This document shows, piece by piece, positions 1-5,147 of a stretch of 5,237 nucleotides of DNA. A model generated the notes under the pieces. It was not told the DNA's origin and made no database searches. It worked only from the letters and a program-made list of their open reading frames with translations. Both the position numbers and the translations under genes were made by a program. The stretch's first letter is position 1. Each line of letters begins with the position of its first letter. The DNA is taken from the NCBI GenBank assembly GCA_016206725.1, contig JACQRA010000019.1, positions 1 to 5,237 of the forward strand, given 5' to 3'. This stretch comes from Candidatus Omnitrophota bacterium. GTDB taxonomy: Bacteria > Omnitrophota > Gorgyraeia > Aquiviventales > Aquiviventaceae.

Positions 1-250
1 AATGGCAGGAGCGGCTGGGGGTGAACTGATCGCAAATCTCCGCCAACGCCTCAAGCTGCTGAGGGGCGATCCGACCCAACGGAATCCGCACACGAACCAT
101 ATGTTGCAGCGGGCGTCGCCGCAGACTGTAGATGCCGTACTGCAGACGCAGCTTCTTGAGGAGTTCGGCATCGAGCTCCCCCAAGGCGGCGCGGGCCAGT
201 TGGGTTTCCAGATGGCGGATTTCCAACTCAACGATGTCAGGGTCTCTCAT
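1..250 (-). CDS. Nitrite/sulfite reductase (siroheme type), N-terminal part, cut by window edge
   Basis: The 83 visible residues start MRDPDIVELE and run off the window. Residues 32-63 (KKLRLQYGIYSLRRR, then HMVRVRIPLGRI) and the following QQLEALAEICDQFTPSRSCH match the first ferredoxin-like half domain of siroheme nitrite and sulfite reductases, where 'K-x-R-x-Q-x-G-I/V-Y' and 'M-x-R-V-x-I/R-P-x-G' precede a conserved H-x-T-T-R-Q motif. That motif would begin just past the visible end (after SRSCH). Family members reduce nitrite to ammonia or sulfite to sulfide with six electrons, using siroheme coupled to a [4Fe-4S] cluster, in the cytoplasm. The cluster cysteines and siroheme residues lie outside the window, so nitrite and sulfite cannot be told apart. 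The ATG at 250 lies four bases after the dtxR-like stop and has a strong Shine-Dalgarno sequence, so the two are very likely co-transcribed. The family call is good; the substrate is open. Confidence 0.8.
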   Translation of the reverse strand, partial: MRDPDIVELEIRHLETQLARAALGELDAELLKKLRLQYGIYSLRRRPLQHMVRVRIPLGRIAPQQLEALAEICDQFTPSRSCH

Positions 251-254
251 CGCA

Positions 255-944
255 TCACCGTCTCCTCACGAAAATCTCCTGGCCAGCCTCGCGGTCCAGG
301 GCGAGCTCGGTTTCTCCCACCGCGATGACCAGGGTGGGGCGGACCTGCTTCACCCGCAGACGGCGACCCGGCATCAACCCGAGCAGGCTCAGGCGTTGCC
401 GATAGGCGCTTCGCCCGGTGTGGATGAACGCGACGGCGCCTTCTGCGCCGACGGCAAGCTGGCCCAGCGGCACGAGAAGCGGCGCCACGGACTTCTCGGC
501 ACGTTGGCAGCAGACTCCGCGAGGGATGCTGCGCCCGTGCGGGCACACCGGCGGGTGGCCGAGAAATGTGCAGACCGCATCCGTCACCTCGACATTCAGG
601 ATGTGCTCCATCTGACACGCCGTGGATTCCATTGAGGCTTCAGAGACGTCGAGGACCCCGGCTAACAGGCTTTCCGTCAAACGGTGGCGCCGCACGACCG
701 GTTCAGCGGTCTGCCTGCCGGTGAGGCTGAGTTGCACGCACACTCCGGAGACGATCTCCACCAACCCCTGTTGGATCGCTTCCTCGATCGTCCGCTGAAG
801 GTCGCCGCCATTCTCTTCGATGGGATGCGGCAAGAAACAACGCAAAGATTGCGGAAGACGGTGCCGATCGAGCGGCAGGAGGTCGTCCTCGTCGGCCGTC
901 CAGAGCAACTCCAGCAATTCTTCGACGGCTTCTCGTTGACTCAT
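255..944 (-). CDS. DtxR-family metal-dependent transcriptional regulator with C-terminal FeoA-like domain
   Basis: This 229-residue protein is a probable iron- or manganese-sensing DNA-binding repressor of the DtxR/IdeR/MntR family. Residues 72-95 (LSLTGRQTAE, then VVRRHRLTESLLAG) and 105-116 (MESTACQMEHIL) are the family's dimerisation/metal-binding core. H87, E91, C110, E113 and H114 occupy positions that align with DtxR metal ligands such as H79, E83, C102, E105 and H106. Residues 125-146 hold a cysteine/histidine-rich stretch (C125, C134, H136, C145, C146) built around CPHGRSIPRG. Residues 158-228 form an SH3-like FeoA domain (RLSLLGLMPGRRLRV near 184-198). The N-terminal helix-turn-helix is unusual: residues 15-50 are long and proline-rich, and only the helix and wing at 49-75 look standard. 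The ATG at 944 is the first start after an in-frame stop; its Shine-Dalgarno match is weak. It lies 51 bases after the zinc-ribbon gene and four bases before the reductase gene. The regulon is inferred only: probably the feo cluster and possibly the reductase. Confidence 0.88.
   Translation of the reverse strand: MSQREAVEELLELLWTADEDDLLPLDRHRLPQSLRCFLPHPIEENGGDLQRTIEEAIQQGLVEIVSGVCVQLSLTGRQTAEPVVRRHRLTESLLAGVLDVSEASMESTACQMEHILNVEVTDAVCTFLGHPPVCPHGRSIPRGVCCQRAEKSVAPLLVPLGQLAVGAEGAVAFIHTGRSAYRQRLSLLGLMPGRRLRVKQVRPTLVIAVGETELALDREAGQEIFVRRR
261..266 (-). promoter_or_regulatory. Ribosome binding site of the nitrite/sulfite reductase gene
   Basis: AGGAGA on the minus strand ends ten bases before the ATG at 250. 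It lies inside the last codons of the upstream regulator gene, which suggests translational coupling. It supports this ATG over the ATG at 255, which is followed directly by CGA and a TGA stop. Confidence 0.6.
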
Positions 945-971
945 GGTTCGACTCGCTTTCGCTCGCTCACC

Positions 972-999
972 ATGACCCTGAGCAATGTCGAAGGGTCAT
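972..999. repeat. Short REP-like palindrome overlapping a stop codon
   Basis: ATGACCCT (972-979) and AGGGTCAT (992-999) are perfect 8-base inverted arms around a 12-base loop. The interior reads CCCTGAGC-N3-GTCGAAGGG (976-995). I recall this pattern as a recurring dispersed palindrome in many GC-rich bacterial genomes; that is memory, not a search. The right arm contains the TGA stop (998-996) of the zinc-ribbon gene, and the element ends 27 bases before the next gene's ATG. There is no T-run on the minus strand after it, so it is a poor intrinsic terminator. It could act as an intercistronic RNA hairpin affecting 3' end stability, or simply be a dispersed repeat. Confidence 0.6.
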
Positions 1000-1301
1000 T
1001 TACGTTTTCCTTTCCAGCGCGCCAGCCAGCGCTGCAATCTTGTGACCACCATGGACCGTTCAGGCCATTGATAGCCGCAGCGCGGGCAGCACGTGAGCGT
1101 ACATCCCCGAGCGATCGGACAGGCTTGGCATCGCGACACGGCCTCGCCGGTCAGAAAGGTCGCGCCACACAACGGGCATATTATCCCACCACCTGTCGCA
1201 CCCGCTGAAAGCGGAGTATCCTGCCTCTGGCGGGATATCGCCTTCGGCGAGGCGACAGGTGGTGGGATTAGTTCAACAGATGGGTGTGCTGGATCGCCCA
1301 T
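996..1301 (-). CDS. Small eight-cysteine zinc-ribbon-like protein downstream of feoB, with in-frame palindromic insertion
   Basis: The 101-residue reading frame from the ATG at 1301 carries eight cysteines in the pattern C-x2-C (42, 45), C-x2-C (58, 61), C67, C71-C72 and C75. It reads CPLCG, then CQACPIARGC and CCPRCGY, and ends in a basic, tryptophan-containing tail (RLQRWLARWKGKRK). C42/C45 with C72/C75 would make a classic zinc ribbon; the four inner cysteines could bind a second metal or an Fe-S cluster. I recall similar small cysteine-rich proteins beside feoB but know no established function. An accessory role in FeoB-dependent iron handling is inferred from position. The start overlaps the feoB end by 34 bases and is preceded by AGGGGGG eight bases upstream; no other ATG, GTG or TTG occurs in frame before C42. 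Residues 12-41 (IPPPVASPK... to GGGII) are encoded by a palindromic element and are low-complexity and proline/glycine-rich. Without it the protein would be 72 residues. An uncommon start nearer C42 (for example ATA) cannot be excluded. Confidence 0.7.
   Translation of the reverse strand: MGDPAHPSVELIPPPVASPKAISRQRQDTPLSAGATGGGIICPLCGATFLTGEAVSRCQACPIARGCTLTCCPRCGYQWPERSMVVTRLQRWLARWKGKRK
1184..1267. mobile_element. 84-base MITE-like palindromic element with 16-base terminal inverted repeats and TTA flanks
   Basis: TCCCACCACCTGTCGC (1184-1199) is perfectly repeated in inverse orientation at 1252-1267. The trinucleotide TTA lies directly outside both ends in the same orientation (1181-1183 and 1268-1270), as expected of a 3-base target-site duplication. 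Between the arms sit three adjacent hairpins: 1202-1214 (5-base stem, 3-base loop), 1217-1237 (9-base stem with one G-T pair, loop TCT) and 1238-1250 (5-base stem, 3-base loop). There is no room for a transposase, so any movement would be in trans. The right TTA is the feoB TAA stop, and the rest lies within the zinc-ribbon gene. It has no stop in that frame, and 84+3=87 bases keeps the frame. Rickettsial palindromic elements inserted in genes are a known parallel. Only one copy is in the window, so mobility is inferred. Confidence 0.65.
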
Positions 1302-3259
1302 CGGACGATCCCCCCTATTCCGACGGCATAGCCCACGATGAAGAGGCTCAAGGCTGTCGCCATTTTCCATCCGCGCTCCTTCACCATCATGAGGTATTGA
1401 GCGAAGCACGGCACGAACAGCGTGATCGTCACCAGACTCACGACGACTTGCGAAGGCGTCAACAGTCCCTCGCGCTGGAGAGCAAAAAATCCGGCCGCGC
1501 CGAAATCCCGACGAAGAAACCCCACGAGCAATGCCTCGGTCGCCCGCAGGGGCAGCCCCAGCCAATGCACGACCACCGGTGCGGCGACGCGCTCGATCAG
1601 GCTCAAGAGTCCTGTCCGGTCGAGCACGAACAGGATCAGCGTCCCCAGGAAAAACAACGGCACCGCTTCCCGCAGATACCACTCCACGCGACCCAACGTT
1701 TTGATGACAATGTTCGAGAGCTTCGGCCATCGCAGCGGAGGAATCTCGTAGAGAAACGGCGAGCGCTCACCTCCCAGAATTCGTGAGGCCGCCTGCCCTG
1801 CCGCCACAAACGAGACGAGGACAACCCCCAACCATAGGGCGGTGGCCATCGGAGGCAACGGGCTGAGCATCGCCAGGATGACGCCGAGTTGCGCCGAGCA
1901 TGGAATCGCCAACGCCAAGAGCAGTGTCACGATGAGTTGATCGCGTTTGGTATCCAGGGTGCGCGCCGTCATCGTCGCCATCGTATCGCAGCCCAAGCCC
2001 AGCACCAGCGGCAGCACCGCCTTGCCGTTGAGACCGACCAAGCGGCAGGCCCGATCCGCGAAGACGGCCAGGCGTGGCAGATACCCCACGTCCTCCAACA
2101 GGCCGAAGCACAGGAAGAAAATGCCGACGATCGGCAGGATGATGGCCACCGAATAGGTCAGCGCCATCGTCACCAAGCCGTACTCCCCGACCAACAGATC
2201 GCGGACCCACGCGATGGGCATCACATGGTTCACCGCCCACGTGACGGCTGGATTGAAGACGCGGCCGAACACCGTCTCTTCCAACGCCCCGACGAGGGTC
2301 TGGGCGCCGAAGACTCCCACGAGCCAATACATGGCAGCCAAGACCGCCAGCGTAAGGAGGCTGCCCCAGACCGGCTGCAAGGCCCAATCGCCCAAGCGAT
2401 GGAGCCACGGACGCGTGGTGACCGGCTCACGATGCACGATGCCAGTCAGGAGCTCACGAGCGGCCCGCAGACGCGCCTCACTGATGAGCACCCCGATGGA
2501 GCGACGAGTCTGACGGCGCACCTCATCAAGGCGCGCGCGCAAGCGAGCAAAGACTTCAGGGTCGAGCGTCTGCTCCACACGCGCCTGCGCATCCGCATCC
2601 CCCGAGATCCACAATAACGCCAGCGCCCGACGGCCGCAGAAAGAAGACGGCAGGATGGCTTCGATCTCCTCGAGAAGATTCTGAATGACCGATGGATAGG
2701 ACACCCGACATCGTGATACGTCGGCCTCGGCAATCGCCCGCCGAAGACGATCAAGCCCGACGCGCTGCGTGGCGATAGTCGGGATGACCGGAATGCCAAG
2801 ACGCTGCGAGAGGCGATCCGCGTCAATGGTGATGCGACGCTCGCGCGCCTCGTCAATCATGTTCAGGTCCAAGACCACCGGCATCTCCGCCTCGGCCAAT
2901 TCGAGCGTCAGGGCCAGGGCGCGCTCCACGTTCTTGGCATCCGCCACCTGCACGATGCGGCTGCGATGGCCGTTGAGCAACAGGCGGCGCGTCACCACCT
3001 CATCCTCTGACGTCGCCAACAAGCTGTTGATCCCCGGCGTATCGTGCACGCGCACTGACTGTCCCTCGAGGATGGTCCGGCCTTCGCTGATCGTCACGGT
3101 CGTCCCTGGATAATTCGAGACGGTGCTGTAGCGGCCCGTCAGCCAATGAAAGACCACGCTCTTGCCGACGTTGGGATTGCCGGTGACGATCAACACCGGC
3201 GCATCAGTGGCTAACGAGTCACCGGTGGGGATGATAGGAGCCTGACAGGTGATCTGCAT
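1268..3259 (-). CDS. feoB: Ferrous iron transport protein B (FeoB), GTP-gated inner-membrane permease
   Basis: This 663-residue protein imports Fe(II) across the cytoplasmic membrane. The N-terminal G domain shows G1 GNPNVGKS (27-34), G2 YPGTTV (50-55), G3 DTPG (73-76), G4 NMID (133-136) and a G5-like TIAT (161-164). A helical linker (about 185-285) follows, then a membrane domain with hydrophobic segments near 297-318, 362-387, 412-424, 440-465, 473-490, 530-548, 603-625 and 634-652. Typical family marks are LLEDVGYLPR (387-396), GLNGKAVLPLVLGLGCDTMA (409-428), PCSAQLGV (453-460), FLRRDFGAAGFFAL (581-594) and PCFAQYLMMVKERGW (617-631). C424, C454 and C618 fall at positions where FeoB carries conserved pore-region cysteines. 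It departs from E. coli FeoB: GCDTMAT replaces GCNVPA, G3 is DTPG rather than DLPG, and the length is about 100 residues shorter, so it belongs to a distinct FeoB subgroup. No separate feoA is visible. The ATG at 3259 has no clear Shine-Dalgarno; a palindrome lies eight bases upstream. Confidence 0.96.
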   Translation of the reverse strand: MQITCQAPIIPTGDSLATDAPVLIVTGNPNVGKSVVFHWLTGRYSTVSNYPGTTVTISEGRTILEGQSVRVHDTPGINSLLATSEDEVVTRRLLLNGHRSRIVQVADAKNVERALALTLELAEAEMPVVLDLNMIDEARERRITIDADRLSQRLGIPVIPTIATQRVGLDRLRRAIAEADVSRCRVSYPSVIQNLLEEIEAILPSSFCGRRALALLWISGDADAQARVEQTLDPEVFARLRARLDEVRRQTRRSIGVLISEARLRAARELLTGIVHREPVTTRPWLHRLGDWALQPVWGSLLTLAVLAAMYWLVGVFGAQTLVGALEETVFGRVFNPAVTWAVNHVMPIAWVRDLLVGEYGLVTMALTYSVAIILPIVGIFFLCFGLLEDVGYLPRLAVFADRACRLVGLNGKAVLPLVLGLGCDTMATMTARTLDTKRDQLIVTLLLALAIPCSAQLGVILAMLSPLPPMATALWLGVVLVSFVAAGQAASRILGGERSPFLYEIPPLRWPKLSNIVIKTLGRVEWYLREAVPLFFLGTLILFVLDRTGLLSLIERVAAPVVVHWLGLPLRATEALLVGFLRRDFGAAGFFALQREGLLTPSQVVVSLVTITLFVPCFAQYLMMVKERGWKMATALSLFIVGYAVGIGGIVRWAIQHTHLLN
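1310..1316 (-). promoter_or_regulatory. Possible ribosome binding site of the zinc-ribbon gene inside feoB
   Basis: AGGGGGG lies eight bases before the ATG at 1301 and supports starting the zinc-ribbon gene within the 3' end of feoB. The same bases encode the glycine-rich GIGGI of FeoB (residues 647-651), so the purine run could be a by-product of that protein sequence. Confidence 0.4.
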
Positions 3260-3432
3260 TTTTCTGTTTGAGACCCAGTCTCAAGTAGGAAAGGATACGC
3301 CTGTCGGGGGGCTGGTTCCATGACGGATGTCATATAGAGGGCGATGTCACCGGCTGGGAGAGCTGTGGATGGCGTCATAGATGAGCGGCAGATACCGATC
3401 AGAGAGAGGAAGATGAACCTGGAGGGGACGAG
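3260..3432. other. Intergenic region between ccsA and feoB; probable feo promoter region
   Basis: This 173-base gap is the largest in the window and the most likely place for the feo promoter. It holds the 17-base palindrome described separately. A TATCCT sequence at 3297-3292 (minus strand) could be a -10 box placing the transcript start next to that palindrome, but I see no convincing -35. A short inverted repeat, ATGAC-N4-GTCAT (3320-3333), is also present. No T-tract terminator follows ccsA, so read-through into feoB is possible. No small gene is supported. Confidence 0.5.
3268..3284. promoter_or_regulatory. Perfect 17-base palindrome, candidate Fur-type or DtxR-type operator of feoB
   Basis: On the minus strand this reads TTGAGACTGGGTCTCAA: perfect 7-base arms around a 3-base centre. 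The outer hexamers TTGAGA...TCTCAA and the 17-base length match the classical Fur-box core TTGAGA-ATNAT-TCTCAA, but the central AT-rich bases are replaced by CTGGG. It lies eight bases before the feoB ATG, where a bound repressor would block initiation or early transcription. The regulator could be Fur or the DtxR-like protein encoded downstream; the sequence alone does not decide. A transcript hairpin over the start region is an alternative. Confidence 0.55.
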
Positions 3433-5115
3433 CTAGGCCGGTCTCTGACGTCTGGCCGCTGTGAGGGCGACCAGCGCCATGAAGAGGAATTCGGCAATAC
3501 CGTAGACGATCAGCAAGGGCGGCAGCGGCTTGGCGTGGCCGCCGGCATAGCTGTGCAGACCCACGAGATAGAAGCTCACCCCGTAGTACGTCATCAACAG
3601 GAGAAAAAATCCCGCGATCGTCGTGAGGGCAAATCCCACGCCCTTGAGCCAGCCGGCGAATCGGCCGTGCAGTGAGGCGAGAAACCACAACAGGGTGATC
3701 AGCGCCCATGTCTCTTTCGGATCCCACCCCCAGTAGCGGCCCCACGACGCGTTCGCCCACACCGCGCCCAGCATGATGCCCCCCGCCAACAACACGACCC
3801 CCACCTGAATCGCGCGATACAAGAAGAGGTCCAAGGCCTCCAACTCTGCCGGCTTCATCCGTCGCAGAACGAGTATCCCGTAGAGATGCGCGAGGATGAC
3901 CGCGAGGGCCAAGGCGCCGTAGCTCGCGACGATCGTCAGCACGTGAATCGTCAACCAGAGATTGCTGCGCAGCACGGCGACGACCGGCGCGATGCTGGCA
4001 TCCAGCGGCACGGTGTCCGATAACCACAGCGTGACGGTCGCCAGGATCGAGGCGGCCAGCGCAAAGACGTTGGCGCGGTAGATGCGTTCAAAGACGAACG
4101 CCAACACCACCCCGACGAACGGCAGCCACAACATCGTCTCGTAGAAATTCGACACCGGCGGGCGCCCGCCGATGACGACCCGCATCAGGATGCCCACGAG
4201 ATGCCATGCGGCCGCGAATCCAAACGCTACGAGTCCTCCAACCGCCGCCTGGGACTTTACGGTGAAGAGGGCGACCAGCAAACCGAGAATTGCAATCGCA
4301 TAGAAGATGCGCGCCGCCCAAAACGGGTTGAACCGGTGGTAGAACACTTCCAGGCGCAGCCGCCACTGTGGTGGATACGCCGAAGGATTCAAGCGAACCA
4401 GGAGACGTGTCAACTGCGTGGTTGTGGCGTTGATCACCTCAGGTGGACCGTCACGAAGCGCCATGATCCATGCGCTCCACGCGGTTGTGATCTCGGCCTG
4501 GGTGGCAGACGAGTAACCTTCAGGACGTTGAATCGAGCGCCACGAGGGATCGCCGGCTGAGGGCGCAGGCACCAGTTCCAGCCGATGCTCAACGAGCGCG
4601 CTAAAGGCGACGAATCGTTCGAACAGATCCATCGTCTCCTGCTCCAACATCGTCAGTTTCTCATCTTGCTGCTGCTTGGCGACGATGGCGGGGAGCATCT
4701 TCATCAGCCGCTTGGTCGTCACCAACTCTTCGTACGAGACGTGCGTGGTCTTGGCTGACAGCCCGATCGCTTCGCGCAAGGGTCGAAACGGCACCGCGAT
4801 GAGCGGCCGTGGTTGCCACGCCTCGGGCGTGGCGATGATCGACAGGACGCTCACCACGGGCTCTTCGCCCTCAATCCGGTCGGAACCCGTGATGAATTTG
4901 ACCGTCTCCCTGGCAAAGCTTTCAAACGGCTTGTGCCGCCCGTTGTGCTGAATCGCCATCTGCCGAATCGTCCGCACCGCCTCCGTCGGTACCCGAACAG
5001 GTTCCTCGCCTGCGTGGAGCGGACGTGGAAGGAGACACCATAACGCGAAGGCGCCCGCGACCCACCGAACCCCGCGCAGACCCTGCCTCCTCACGCGCCG
5101 ACCTTTCTCATTCAT
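3433..5115 (-). CDS. ccsA: CcsA-type cytochrome c biogenesis (haem delivery) protein with N-terminal extracytoplasmic domain
   Basis: This 560-residue protein belongs to System II cytochrome c maturation, carrying haem across the membrane for attachment to apocytochromes. The tryptophan-rich WWD motif is at 453-470 (WANASWGRYWGWDPKETW). Four histidines fit the CcsA ligand set: H305 (AWHLVG) and H483 (LHGRF) in or near membrane helices, and H391 (LTIHVLT) and H521 (GLHSYA) on the outer face. RPPVSNFYET (318-327) is another family mark. Hydrophobic segments lie near 266-286, 291-313, 328-344, 348-366, 388-413, 433-453, 466-486, 492-515 and 532-553. Residues 1-35 look like a signal peptide (basic start, hydrophobic GAFALWCLL, then AGEE). 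Residues 36-260 are soluble and contain IQHNGRHKPFESFAR (55-69), resembling an 'N-G-R-x-K-P-x-[DE]-[TS]-x-A-R' stretch I associate with long CcsA proteins. The start at 5115 is supported by GAGAGGG ten bases upstream. The usual partner CcsB/ResB is not in the window and may lie beyond 5237. Confidence 0.92.
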   Translation of the reverse strand: MNEKGRRVRRQGLRGVRWVAGAFALWCLLPRPLHAGEEPVRVPTEAVRTIRQMAIQHNGRHKPFESFARETVKFITGSDRIEGEEPVVSVLSIIATPEAWQPRPLIAVPFRPLREAIGLSAKTTHVSYEELVTTKRLMKMLPAIVAKQQQDEKLTMLEQETMDLFERFVAFSALVEHRLELVPAPSAGDPSWRSIQRPEGYSSATQAEITTAWSAWIMALRDGPPEVINATTTQLTRLLVRLNPSAYPPQWRLRLEVFYHRFNPFWAARIFYAIAILGLLVALFTVKSQAAVGGLVAFGFAAAWHLVGILMRVVIGGRPPVSNFYETMLWLPFVGVVLAFVFERIYRANVFALAASILATVTLWLSDTVPLDASIAPVVAVLRSNLWLTIHVLTIVASYGALALAVILAHLYGILVLRRMKPAELEALDLFLYRAIQVGVVLLAGGIMLGAVWANASWGRYWGWDPKETWALITLLWFLASLHGRFAGWLKGVGFALTTIAGFFLLLMTYYGVSFYLVGLHSYAGGHAKPLPPLLIVYGIAEFLFMALVALTAARRQRPA

Positions 5116-5125
5116 TTTTGTCGAA

Positions 5126-5132
5126 CCCTCTC
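5126..5132 (-). promoter_or_regulatory. Ribosome binding site of ccsA
   Basis: GAGAGGG on the minus strand ends ten bases before the ATG at 5115 and selects that start over the overlapping out-of-frame ATG at 5111. Confidence 0.5.
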
Positions 5133-5147
5133 ATCGAGCTACCGCTG

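Noticed and set aside
132..635. Plus-strand open frame of 167 codons
   Set aside because: It lies antisense to the regulator gene, whose protein has clear family motifs; the plus-strand product shows no recognisable domain and fits a GC-rich antisense shadow.
1184..1267. tRNA gene suggested by the cloverleaf shape
   Set aside because: The closing stem is far longer than a tRNA acceptor stem, the hairpins have 3-base loops, and there is no anticodon loop, T-loop or CCA-like 3' end.
1184..1267. Intrinsic terminator after feoB
   Set aside because: No T-tract follows on the minus strand and an open gene continues straight through it.
996..1730. Long version of the zinc-ribbon gene starting well inside feoB
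   Set aside because: Upstream of 1301 the frame is a low-complexity shadow of feoB; the ATG at 1301 has a purine-rich sequence at proper distance and gives a small overlap.
1889..2617. Plus-strand open frame of 242 codons
   Set aside because: It is antisense to feoB and its composition (many Gln, Arg, His) is typical of the reverse complement of a hydrophobic membrane protein.
3320..3333. Inverted repeat ATGAC-N4-GTCAT as a second operator
   Set aside because: Five-base arms are expected by chance at this scale, and nothing else links it to a promoter.
3347..4027. Minus-strand open frame of 226 codons reaching into the intergenic gap
   Set aside because: It overlaps ccsA in another frame, is Arg/Gly/His-rich without motifs, and has no supporting ribosome binding site.
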